Source: Saprospiraceae bacterium
Lineage (GTDB): Bacteria; Bacteroidota; Bacteroidia; Chitinophagales; Saprospiraceae
Assembly (NCBI GenBank): GCA_028285545.1
Contig: JANQPA010000049.1
Coordinates: 1-32,111, forward strand
Reading direction: 5' to 3'
Length of the DNA stretch: 32,111 nucleotides
This document shows, in pieces, positions 22,758 to 30,208 of the stretch (its first letter is position 1; every line of letters begins with the position of its first letter). A program made the position numbers and the translations under genes. The notes beneath the pieces are model-generated. The model searched no databases. It saw only the letters and a list, made by a program, of their open reading frames with translations, and was not told the DNA's origin.

Positions 22758-23802
22758 CGGTGATGAGGGATACTATGAAGAAGAAGCGTATTATAAAGGA
22801 GGAGAATTTGCTGAAGAAGGATTCGGCAATTTTGACAGTCCTAACTCCTATAATGCTCAAACAATAAATTCAAACGGAGGCAACTTAAAAATGCATCCCG
22901 TCAGAGATCCTAAGACGGGTATGATAGGTGCCCATGTACCACTACCTGCCAATTGGAAAGTAACACCTCAGGGAATTTTTGGACCTAATGGCACTGAAAT
23001 TAAGGATATGCCAGGGGCCACTTTTTCCAGCCAACAAAGACGTGTAAGCTCTATTGATCAAATAATAAGAGAAGATATTCTTCCTAAAATGCAGCAAGCT
23101 GGAAGTCGATTTGTGAACACCTTCGATCTACCTGAAATAGCAGAAAAGGACCGACAGACCTTTTCTCAATACTGGAAAGCAATGCCTTCCCAGGAAACGC
23201 ATCAGGTAAAAGGGGTAGAATTCAAAGATGCTCAAGGAAAATCTGTTCTACTAGTGGTTCATTTCACCTATTCACGCTCACAATATGGAGATTATGGCTT
23301 TTATTATATCAACGCTTTAAGTGCAAGGCCTGAACAATATGAAAAAGCAAAAAGTATAGCAATTTATGCCCTCGCTAACTTAAAAATTAGCCCGCAGGCC
23401 ATAGCTGCACATAATCAGAGAGAACAGCAAAAATCAAATGCAAGCTGGAGTGCTCACAATCAGAAAATGCGTAGAAATCAGGCCAACTTTGATTCCTGGA
23501 ATCGGGCCAACCGGAATACCTATAATGAAATTAGTGATATCAATATGCAAGGATGGCGAAATAGAAATGCCATTTCCGTCCAAGGTCATTCAAAATCTAT
23601 TGATGGAATCTGGGAAAGAGAATCCATAATAGATCCATACACTGGAAACCAAATGAAAGCACAATCAGGCTACTCTGATTACTACATGAATAACCAAGGT
23701 GAATACATCGGGACAAACGATAAGTTCTATAATCCTGAAAGAGACCCAAGGATGAATAACCAGAATTGGAGGAAGGCCAGAAGGCAAGGAAATGGGTACT
23801 AA
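22675..23802 (+). CDS. Tandem lipoprotein A, function unknown
   Basis: The 375-residue protein has the signal MKLSNLLTIATILFFATAC with Cys19, followed by a Tyr/Glu/Asp-rich stretch (residues 20-50, DTYYEDYYGDEGYYEEEAYY) that may be a surface-export or metal-binding linker. A globular domain spans about 70-240. A conserved C-terminal part follows: AAHNQREQQKSNASWSAHNQ, then GHSKSIDGIWER, IDPYTGNQ and YIGTNDKFYNP. I recall C-terminal segments of this kind in other Bacteroidota proteins, without known function. Its paralogue lies 282 bases downstream. A strong terminator follows, so the two are separate transcripts. Confidence 0.85.
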   Translation: MKLSNLLTIATILFFATACGDTYYEDYYGDEGYYEEEAYYKGGEFAEEGFGNFDSPNSYNAQTINSNGGNLKMHPVRDPKTGMIGAHVPLPANWKVTPQGIFGPNGTEIKDMPGATFSSQQRRVSSIDQIIREDILPKMQQAGSRFVNTFDLPEIAEKDRQTFSQYWKAMPSQETHQVKGVEFKDAQGKSVLLVVHFTYSRSQYGDYGFYYINALSARPEQYEKAKSIAIYALANLKISPQAIAAHNQREQQKSNASWSAHNQKMRRNQANFDSWNRANRNTYNEISDINMQGWRNRNAISVQGHSKSIDGIWERESIIDPYTGNQMKAQSGYSDYYMNNQGEYIGTNDKFYNPERDPRMNNQNWRKARRQGNGY

Positions 23803-23817
23803 TTAGAAACATGAGGA

Positions 23818-23854
23818 GGGCGGCTCACAACGACAAGGTAGTTGTGAGCCGCCC
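23818..23854 (+). terminator. Intrinsic terminator of lipoprotein A
   Basis: gggcggctcacaac (23818-23831), a 9-base loop, gttgtgagccgccc (23841-23854), then tttttatttttt. The perfect 14-bp stem with T-run is a textbook terminator 15 bases after the stop. Confidence 0.92.
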
Positions 23855-24011
23855 TTTTTATTTTTTAAATCTACAAAATCAATAAATCACCAGAGCGCTT
23901 TAATACCAGCAAATAGCTGCATTTTCGATCCTACCGCAACCTTTATAAGAAGCTATAAATCAGCAGTTTAATTTAAACCTTCAAAAAACATTATTTTTTT
24001 TCTAAAAATCC

Positions 24012-24167
24012 TGATGACCTTTTAAAATTTCTGCGATACAGTAGTAAACAATCAAAAGAATAAAAAATTAAAAAAAAATACATCATGAAACTTTCTAATC
24101 TACTAACCATCGCAACAATATTATTTTTTGCTACCGCATGTGGAGATACTTATTATGAAGATTATTA
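24012..24167 (+). repeat. Leader/signal-peptide cassette, copy 2
   Basis: This is the second copy of the leader at 22604-22757, carrying the 73-base untranslated leader and the first 83 bases of the second lipoprotein gene. The coding parts are identical base for base, synonymous positions included. Confidence 0.85.
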
Positions 24168-25254
24168 TGGAGAAGATGAATACTACGAAGAAGGTGAATT
24201 TTATGGAGATTATTCAGAAGAAGAACTAGCCGCTCTGGAAAACCAGATGATTAATCAACAAGAAGTCTCAAACGCAGGATATAATGATAGAAACCAATAT
24301 AACTCAGATGCATTTAATAGCAGATCAAATTCCAGAGTATCCATGCGACCACTTATTGATCCTAAGACAGGAAGAGCCAGCGCTTATGCTCCACTACCGG
24401 CTAGCTGGAGATTGAACCCTAAAGCATGGGAAGCACCTGGTGGAACAAAAGTAGAACTTCAGCAAGGTGGATCTGCAAATGCTCAGCAACGACCCATCCG
24501 TTCTGTAGATCAACTTGTACAACAAACCATAGTACCTACCCTTAGGAATGCTGGTGTTCAGATCGATAATATTATTGATTTACCAGGAATTGCCAGGAAT
24601 AATCAGAAAAACTATTCAAAATACTGGAAAGCAATGCCTATGCAGGATAGTCACCAGGTCAAAGGAATTGAAATTACAGATCATGGAAAGGGCAAAAAAG
24701 GATTGGTTATTGTTCATCTAACCATCACCAGCAGTCAATTTGGGAGCATGAATAGTTATTATGTCAATGTTTTATCAGCTAACCCAAATCGCTACGAAAA
24801 ATCTAAAAAAGAACTCATTTATGCCCTTGAGAATATGGAATTGGATGCCCAGACCGTAGCCGCACATAACCAACGGGAACAGCAAAAATCCAATGCCAGC
24901 TGGTCGGCACACAACCAGAGAATGCGCAGTAATCAGGCTAATTTTGATGCCTTCCAAAAAACACAGCAGACCCTTAGTGAGGTTGGAGATATTTACCATG
25001 AAGGATGGAAAAAGAGAAACAGTATGAATAATGCTGGCCACAGCAAGTCCATTAATGGTGTCTGGGAACGCAACGCAGTAGTTAATCCTCACTCTGGCCG
25101 TCAATCAACAGTAAAATCTGGTTATAAGTACTACTTTGTAAATAGCAATGGCCAATATATAGGAACAAACGATGAGTTTTTTAATCCAGCTAATGATCCT
25201 AGAATGAATCATCTGAATTGGAGAAGAGCACAGAGACCTTCAAACGGATATTAA
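24085..25254 (+). CDS. Tandem lipoprotein B, paralogue of A
   Basis: The 389-residue paralogue has the same signal peptide and Cys19, then its own acidic/Tyr stretch (DTYYEDYYGEDEYYEEGEFY). The middle domain (about 80-250) aligns with lipoprotein A but has diverged, including LPASWRLNPKAWEAPGG against LPANWKVTPQGIFGPNG. The C-terminal block is the best conserved (AAHNQREQQKSNASWSAHNQ identical in protein; GHSKSINGVWER; YIGTNDEFFNP). In that identical 20-residue block the two genes differ at 12 of 60 bases, so the duplication is old. Function is unknown; surface location is plausible. Confidence 0.85.
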   Translation: MKLSNLLTIATILFFATACGDTYYEDYYGEDEYYEEGEFYGDYSEEELAALENQMINQQEVSNAGYNDRNQYNSDAFNSRSNSRVSMRPLIDPKTGRASAYAPLPASWRLNPKAWEAPGGTKVELQQGGSANAQQRPIRSVDQLVQQTIVPTLRNAGVQIDNIIDLPGIARNNQKNYSKYWKAMPMQDSHQVKGIEITDHGKGKKGLVIVHLTITSSQFGSMNSYYVNVLSANPNRYEKSKKELIYALENMELDAQTVAAHNQREQQKSNASWSAHNQRMRSNQANFDAFQKTQQTLSEVGDIYHEGWKKRNSMNNAGHSKSINGVWERNAVVNPHSGRQSTVKSGYKYYFVNSNGQYIGTNDEFFNPANDPRMNHLNWRRAQRPSNGY

Positions 25255-25263
25255 ATTATAAAA

Positions 25264-25298
25264 GGCTGGCTCACCCGCCTTAGGCGGATTCGCCAGCC
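25264..25298. terminator. Nested hairpin after lipoprotein B
   Basis: ggctggc (25264-25270) pairs with gccagcc (25292-25298), and inside it ccgcc/ggcgg (25275-25279, 25283-25287) forms a second stem around tta. It starts 9 bases after the stop of lipoprotein B and is followed by AT-rich sequence, so it is probably its terminator. Confidence 0.6.
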
Positions 25299-25312
25299 AA
25301 TTATATTCTTTT

Positions 25313-25343
25313 AGGAGTAGGTTTTTAGAAAAAAACTACTCCT
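25313..25343. terminator. Second hairpin in the lipoprotein B / RidA gap
   Basis: aggagtag (25313-25320) pairs with ctactcct (25336-25343), and the inner ttttt/aaaaa extends the stem after one mismatch. Flanks are AT-rich on both sides. Confidence 0.55.
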
Positions 25344-25357
25344 AAATATAATTTTCT

Positions 25358-25396
25358 AGGGCATCGAATAACTCCTTTGTCGTTATTCGATGCCCT
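25358..25396. terminator. Bidirectional terminator between convergent genes
   Basis: agggcatcgaataac (25358-25372) and gttattcgatgccct (25382-25396) are perfect 15-bp arms around a 9-base loop. ctttt follows on the plus strand and gaaaat on the minus strand. It lies 3 bases from the RidA-like stop codon and can end transcripts from both sides. Confidence 0.85.
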
Positions 25397-25399
25397 CTT

Positions 25400-25981
25400 T
25401 TAATCTTCTACTTCTACAATCAATTCAATCTCAACAGCCTGCCCCCTAGGCAAAGTAGCCATTCCCACTGCCGCTCGCGCATGTTTACCTCTATCTCCAA
25501 ATACTTCGACCATCAGATCTGAAAATCCATTGATTACTTTGGGTTGATCAACAAAATTAGGATCAGAGTTGACCATACCTAAGACTTTTACCAGTCGCTT
25601 GACTTTTTTGAGATCACCCAGCATATCCTTTAATACCGCCATTTGATTGATAGCCGTTTGTCGAGCTCCTTCATAACCTTGTTCAATCGTTAAATCAGCC
25701 CCCAGTTTCCCTCTAAGTTCTCTTCCATCAGGGTATTTAGGGCCTTTTCCTGCTAGGAAGATTAAATTACCAGTCCTGACCCCATTCACATAATTGGCTA
25801 CCGGTTTTGGTGGTTCAGGAAGAGTAATCCCCAATTCAGCCAATTTGGCTTCTGGATCATAGGAGGAATCGCTGGATTCAATTTGGGCAGTAGAACTTGG
25901 TGCTGGAGTATTATCGCAGCTTAAAATATAGATTAACATAAAAATGATAAAAGCAGAAGGTAGTTTTGAATTAATAGGCAT
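25400..25981 (-). CDS. Exported RidA-family lipoprotein
   Basis: The 193-residue protein has a hydrophobic start ending YILSC (Cys22) and a Ser/Asp-rich linker (about 25-45), then a RidA/YjgF-type domain. LAGKGPKYPDG, GYEGARQTAINQMAVLK and KHARAAVGMATLPRGQAVEIE are family segments, including the Arg that contacts substrate carboxylate in RidA. Cytoplasmic RidA deaminates enamine/imine intermediates; a lipidated periplasmic or surface member is unusual and its substrate is unknown. A 52-bp palindrome lies just upstream, between it and the GNAT gene. Confidence 0.88.
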   Translation of the reverse strand: MPINSKLPSAFIIFMLIYILSCDNTPAPSSTAQIESSDSSYDPEAKLAELGITLPEPPKPVANYVNGVRTGNLIFLAGKGPKYPDGRELRGKLGADLTIEQGYEGARQTAINQMAVLKDMLGDLKKVKRLVKVLGMVNSDPNFVDQPKVINGFSDLMVEVFGDRGKHARAAVGMATLPRGQAVEIELIVEVED

Positions 25982-26001
25982 AATAATATTATTGTAATAG
26001 T

Positions 26002-26053
26002 GAAAGTAAATATAATTTCGGCAGTCGAGGCTGCCGAAATTATATTTACTTTC
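26002..26053. repeat. Palindrome with 23-bp perfect arms at a gene end
   Basis: Arm 26002-26024 is the exact reverse complement of 26031-26053, with the 6-base loop tcgagg. The right arm covers the last 8 coding bases, stop included, of the GNAT gene (stop at 26046-26048), so the left arm repeats that gene end in inverted form. On the minus strand it precedes the RidA-like gene by about 20 bases. It could be a terminator or attenuator. Confidence 0.9.
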
Positions 26054-26771
26054 CAGATTTAAGTCTAACAGCTATATGCCTGGCATATTCTTTTATTCCA
26101 ATCTTTTGAGCAATCCCCATTGATCCTTTATTGGAAAACAAAGTTTGATATAACACTCCATAACCGTGATTGATTAAATGATTAACGGCAGCTTGTACGG
26201 CAGCTCTTCCAAAACCTTGCCCTCTAAAATTGGGATCTGTATAAACACCAATGAAGCCTACATTTCCATTCCGCAATTGAAAATTAGCAATAGAAACCAA
26301 TTGATTTTCCACAAAATATCCGAATAGGGCCTCGCTGTTTTCCTTAATGCTGCTGTTATTCCAGCCCTGCTCGTCACCTGTTTGGGAGAGGTCAAAAATT
26401 TGATTTTTATGGGTCTGAAAGTTAATAGACTGGATTTTTGCTGCTTCTTGGTTATTCTCAAATTTCTTTTCATAATATCCTTGAAATGCTGGGCCAACCA
26501 ATTTTTCTATTCGATCCTCAAATAGATACTCAATAAATTCATTAGATAAATAATCAGCAGCAGCAGAAGGAATTTTTTGATCTATTTTTCCTTGTATTTC
26601 CCCAAGCATAGAGGGCATTATAGAAATGACAACCTTCTTTTTTCGAAGAAAAATCCAGGCTCCATTAAAACCTTTAAGAGCTTTATGTGGAAGCACTGTA
26701 ACTCCAGGCTGATCCATTTCTAAAGAAGCAATACCAAAAAAATCAGACCAATATGATTGAATTAAATCCAT
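26046..26771 (-). CDS. GNAT-family N-acetyltransferase
   Basis: The 241-residue protein has its acetyl-CoA binding motif A in NVGFIGVYTDPNFRGQGFGR, with the R-G-Q-G-F-G-R loop, near residues 175-195, and a following helix AAVQAAVNHLI. The N-terminal 120 residues are less typical, so this may be a two-domain enzyme with one degenerate GNAT copy. The acceptor is unknown. It is cytoplasmic. It is 14 bases after the phosphoesterase and its last codons belong to a perfect palindrome. Confidence 0.87.
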   Translation of the reverse strand: MDLIQSYWSDFFGIASLEMDQPGVTVLPHKALKGFNGAWIFLRKKKVVISIMPSMLGEIQGKIDQKIPSAAADYLSNEFIEYLFEDRIEKLVGPAFQGYYEKKFENNQEAAKIQSINFQTHKNQIFDLSQTGDEQGWNNSSIKENSEALFGYFVENQLVSIANFQLRNGNVGFIGVYTDPNFRGQGFGRAAVQAAVNHLINHGYGVLYQTLFSNKGSMGIAQKIGIKEYARHIAVRLKSGK

Positions 26772-26785
26772 TATTCATCGATTTT

Positions 26786-27532
26786 TCATCCTATTTCTGC
26801 TTGTTTAAATAATTCAAGCATAGCCTTTTCACCAGGAGGATTTATCACATTTTTTTCCGCAAATTCCTGGGCCTGAGGATAAGAGGTATCCTTAATTTCT
26901 GCTGCAGCCCTTTCGAAATCGTAGGAAGTGCATTTCAATTCTATCTTTTCGTCAATTAATAGCCAATAAGCTCCTGGTTTTCCAAAGGGCATACCTACAC
27001 TCCCGGCATTAATAACCCTGGTAGTGCCAATCATCCTGTCAAATTGCATATGGGTATGCCCACATATAACCAAATTTGCATCCTGATTCTCAAAGAGAGG
27101 AATCAATTTTTCATCTGATGTCAGTCGAGTAAAAACCTCATTTTCGTTTCGGGGAGTGGCATGACAGAAAAGAATACCCCCTAAATGGTCCGTTTCCAGC
27201 TTAAAGGTTTTAGGCCAGTGAATCATTAATTTAAGATGGGTTTCGGTAAGTTGTGCTGCTGTCCAGCGTATGTTTACCAGTACATGCTCCGGTAATTTTG
27301 CTTTTAGCTTTCCAGCCATTTGATTCAGGACTGCCACTTCGCAATTACCTTGGATAAAATGAAGGGGAATGGGCAAATCAAGGAGTCGGTCTAGGCATTC
27401 ACGGGACATAGGGCCTAAGACGACATCTCCGCCAATAATAATTTGATCAACTGGGAGTTGATCTATTTCCTGAAGCACTGCGTCTAAGGCTGGGAGATTT
27501 CCATGAATGTCGTAGAGTGCTGCAACCATCAT
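26786..27532 (-). CDS. YfcE/MJ0936-type metallophosphoesterase
   Basis: The 248-residue protein has all calcineurin-like motifs: YDIHGN (residues 7-12), IGGDVVLGP, QGNCE, ICGHTHMQF and NAGSVGMPFG. Cys replaces the usual His in the third motif (GNCE rather than GNHE), as in many members of this subfamily. It has no signal peptide, so it is cytoplasmic. Substrates of relatives include small phosphodiesters; here unknown. Its start directly follows the stop of the gamma-glutamyltransferase gene with no gap, so the two are probably coupled. Confidence 0.88.
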   Translation of the reverse strand: MMVAALYDIHGNLPALDAVLQEIDQLPVDQIIIGGDVVLGPMSRECLDRLLDLPIPLHFIQGNCEVAVLNQMAGKLKAKLPEHVLVNIRWTAAQLTETHLKLMIHWPKTFKLETDHLGGILFCHATPRNENEVFTRLTSDEKLIPLFENQDANLVICGHTHMQFDRMIGTTRVINAGSVGMPFGKPGAYWLLIDEKIELKCTSYDFERAAAEIKDTSYPQAQEFAEKNVINPPGEKAMLELFKQAEIG

Positions 27533-29230
27533 TTAATATCCTGCAGCCTGTCCATCTTTCCTAGACTCTGAGGCGCCGGAATAGACTCCATTTACAAGAT
27601 CTACCATAATGGCTTGATAGCCTCCATATATGCCCACTGCGAAGGAAATGTTATGTCCTTTTTTGCGCAATTCTCTAATGGCTTCATAATCAAAACCCGA
27701 CTCTAAATTGAGTGTTCCTCCGCTGGTCATTCTAGATCCTGTAGGTTGTGAAGATCCACGGTGACGCATACGCGGTGCATCGCCGGCTTCCTGGAGTCCC
27801 ATATCAAAATCGATCAAATTGACTACGATCTGGGCATGGCCCTGTGGTTGTATTGAGCCACCCATGAGTCCGAAACTTACCCAGGGCTTGCCATCTTTGG
27901 TGATAAAAGCAGGAATAATGGTGTGAAAAGGTCTTTTACCAGGTTCGAAGCTATTAAAATGATCAGGATCTTGTACATTAAACATCTGGCCTCGATTTTG
28001 GAGTACAAACCCTAGGCCATCCGGTACCATCCCGGAGGCAAATTCAGCATATATGCTTTGTATTAGAGATACCATGTTGCCATCCTTATCTGCTACGGTT
28101 AAATAGGTGGTGTTACCAGCCTCAATTTCTATATCTCCTGCCGGATATCTTCTGGCTGCCCGTTCTAGGTCGATTAAGGCTCTTCTTTCTTCCGCATATT
28201 TTTTTGAAATCAATTGTTCTACGGGAAGCTTATTAAACTCAGGGTCTGCATAAAATTTGGCTCGATCTTCAAAAGCTAATTTTTTCGCTTCTGTTAGTAC
28301 ATGTAGATATTCCGCACTTCCAAAACCCATTGATGTTATATCATAACCTTCAAGGATATTTAAGATTTGGAGAGCAGCTATTCCTTGTCCGTTAGGAGGT
28401 AATTCCCAAACATCATAACCTCGATAATTGGTACTGACCGGCTCTATCCAGTTGGAGGTGTGGCTGGCCATATCTTCATAGGTTATAAAGCCGCCATGCT
28501 TTTTCATGTAAGCATCGATGGTTCGAGCAATATCTCCTTTATAAAAGGCATCACGCCCCTCTTTGGCAATCTTTTCATAGGTATTACCAAGATCCGAGTT
28601 TTTAAATATTTCTCCCTTACGCGGAGTATGTCCATTGGGCATATAGGTTTCTTTAAAACCTGGCAAATCCTTTCTGGTTTGGTAATTGGTGGCCATTTCA
28701 TAAGCAATAACCTCTGAAACAGGAAATCCTTCCCGGGCATACTCGATAGCTGGTTTTAGGATCTCCTCCATTTTCAGCTTCCCATATTTTTCATGCATCA
28801 CAAACCATCCATCCACGCATCCAGGAACGGACACAGATAAGGGCCCCAAATAGGGCACATAATCCATATCTTTTTTCACAAAATAGTCCCTGGTAAGTGA
28901 CCTCGGTGACCGGCCACTTCCATTAAATCCAAATAATTTTTGCTCTTTTGCATCCCAAACGATGGCAAAAATATCTCCTCCAATGCCACAACTAGCTGGT
29001 TCTACCAAACCTAAAACCGCATTGGCTGCAATGGCAGCGTCCATAGCAGAACCTCCTTTTCTTAAAATATCCAGAGCAGCTTGTGTAGCTAAAGGCTGGC
29101 TGGTGGCTGCCATTCCATTCCGAGCTAAGATCTCTGAACGAGTGGCAAAAGTTTTTCCGGTCAATCTATCTTGGGCTAGGGCCATTATACAAATGCTTAG
29201 AGATAAAAGGGTGAAGACTAGTTTTTTCAT
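27533..29230 (-). CDS. ggt: Gamma-glutamyltransferase, periplasmic
   Basis: From ATG 29230 the enzyme has 565 residues with the signal peptide MKKLVFTLLSLSICIMALAQ. A start at 29260 would add ten charged residues before it, so the inner one is preferred. The proenzyme is cut before the catalytic Thr in AGNTTYLTVADKDGN (Thr384 counted from the longer start, about 374 here), giving large and small subunits. GGSAMDAAIAANAVLGLVEP and SCGIGGDIFAI are family signatures. It splits gamma-glutamyl bonds of glutathione and related peptides in the periplasm. It heads a likely operon with the phosphoesterase, GNAT and RidA genes. Confidence 0.93.
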   Translation of the reverse strand: MKKLVFTLLSLSICIMALAQDRLTGKTFATRSEILARNGMAATSQPLATQAALDILRKGGSAMDAAIAANAVLGLVEPASCGIGGDIFAIVWDAKEQKLFGFNGSGRSPRSLTRDYFVKKDMDYVPYLGPLSVSVPGCVDGWFVMHEKYGKLKMEEILKPAIEYAREGFPVSEVIAYEMATNYQTRKDLPGFKETYMPNGHTPRKGEIFKNSDLGNTYEKIAKEGRDAFYKGDIARTIDAYMKKHGGFITYEDMASHTSNWIEPVSTNYRGYDVWELPPNGQGIAALQILNILEGYDITSMGFGSAEYLHVLTEAKKLAFEDRAKFYADPEFNKLPVEQLISKKYAEERRALIDLERAARRYPAGDIEIEAGNTTYLTVADKDGNMVSLIQSIYAEFASGMVPDGLGFVLQNRGQMFNVQDPDHFNSFEPGKRPFHTIIPAFITKDGKPWVSFGLMGGSIQPQGHAQIVVNLIDFDMGLQEAGDAPRMRHRGSSQPTGSRMTSGGTLNLESGFDYEAIRELRKKGHNISFAVGIYGGYQAIMVDLVNGVYSGASESRKDGQAAGY

Positions 29231-29281
29231 TATTTTTCTTTTTGGACTTAAAGTTGACATGTGAAATTAGAGAAATAAAAT

Positions 29282-29407
29282 TAGAAGTAAGCCCTTCGGG
29301 CGAAGTATATCCGCCTCAGCCGGATGAAGTAATTAGAAGTATATTGTAATTTTGAAAAAACAATTTATTTCTAATTACTTCGCCTGCCTGAGGCGGGCTT
29401 ACTTCTA
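29282..29407. repeat. Compound intergenic palindrome
   Basis: tagaagtaagccc at 29282-29294 is the reverse complement of the outer right arm ending at 29407. Further in, gcgaagta, attagaa and attg also pair with the other side. The left arm has an insertion with its own small palindrome (tccgcctcagccgga), and the right arm holds gcctgcctgaggcgggc. It lies between the alpha/beta hydrolase stop (29410) and ggt. A related GC motif (ccgccttaggcgg) occurs at 25275-25287. Confidence 0.7.
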
Positions 29408-29409
29408 TC

Positions 29410-30171
29410 TTACTTCTTTTTTTTCCAGAAATATTCAGATATTGCTTGAATATAATCATTCTTCATGGCTTCTGGAATCTCATGCTTAAATCCTTCATAT
29501 TCCTTTAAACTTGCCTTGTATTTATTCTGCTTTAGTTTTTGGACGTGTCTTCTGGCTGTTTCAATCTTTACAATTGGATCATCCGTGCAATGAAAGGCAA
29601 TAATTCTACATTTGTTCCTTTTTGTTCTTTTTACCACCAGCGGATCTTCTATAGTTGCCAGTAATGGGCAGGACAAACCCAATAGATCGCCATATTTGAT
29701 GGCACTGATGTAACTAAGGTCTCCTCCTTGTGAGGCTCCGATTACAACTGGTTTTTTGCTGTGTTTATATTTTTTAATGGCTACCTCGATAAATTGCCCC
29801 AATTTCTCTGCTTCCTTCTCAAAGGCTGGTATTCTTTGATCATCTGGTAAACGGTAGTGGTTGACAGGTTCTATATTGTAAAAAGAAAAGCCTTTTTTAT
29901 AGGGATAAGGCGCTTCCACGAGTAATACTCTCACTGGTTTTTCAAAGCCAGTGAGATAATCTGAAAAATCACTTGGACTAGACCCCATCCAATGTAATGC
30001 TATGATCAAGGGGAGTGTCTCATTTTCAGAACCAGATGTATTTCTCAGTTCTCGGTAATTATAGCCACTCATGGTTTTTGTTTCTGATAAATGTTTTTTC
30101 ATTTGGCCAGTCAAATCTGATGAAATTAAAAGCATGATGGCCATCCAAAAAGTCGGTGATTTAAGATTCAT
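29410..30171 (-). CDS. Exported alpha/beta hydrolase (esterase type)
   Basis: The 253-residue protein has an N-terminal hydrophobic segment (FWMAIMLLISSDLTG) that serves as signal or anchor. The catalytic triad is visible: nucleophile Ser147 in GASQGGD, Asp near 197-198 in HCTDDPIV, and His230 in EGFKHEIP. The oxyanion-hole region is ALHWMGSSP. It resembles carboxylesterase/phospholipase-like Abhydrolase_2 enzymes. Substrate unknown. It is 37 bases after the aspartic-protease-like lipoprotein and probably shares its transcript. Confidence 0.85.
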   Translation of the reverse strand: MNLKSPTFWMAIMLLISSDLTGQMKKHLSETKTMSGYNYRELRNTSGSENETLPLIIALHWMGSSPSDFSDYLTGFEKPVRVLLVEAPYPYKKGFSFYNIEPVNHYRLPDDQRIPAFEKEAEKLGQFIEVAIKKYKHSKKPVVIGASQGGDLSYISAIKYGDLLGLSCPLLATIEDPLVVKRTKRNKCRIIAFHCTDDPIVKIETARRHVQKLKQNKYKASLKEYEGFKHEIPEAMKNDYIQAISEYFWKKKK

Positions 30172-30208
30172 GTTCTAAGTTATTTTTGATGTATCGGATA
30201 AAAAAACA

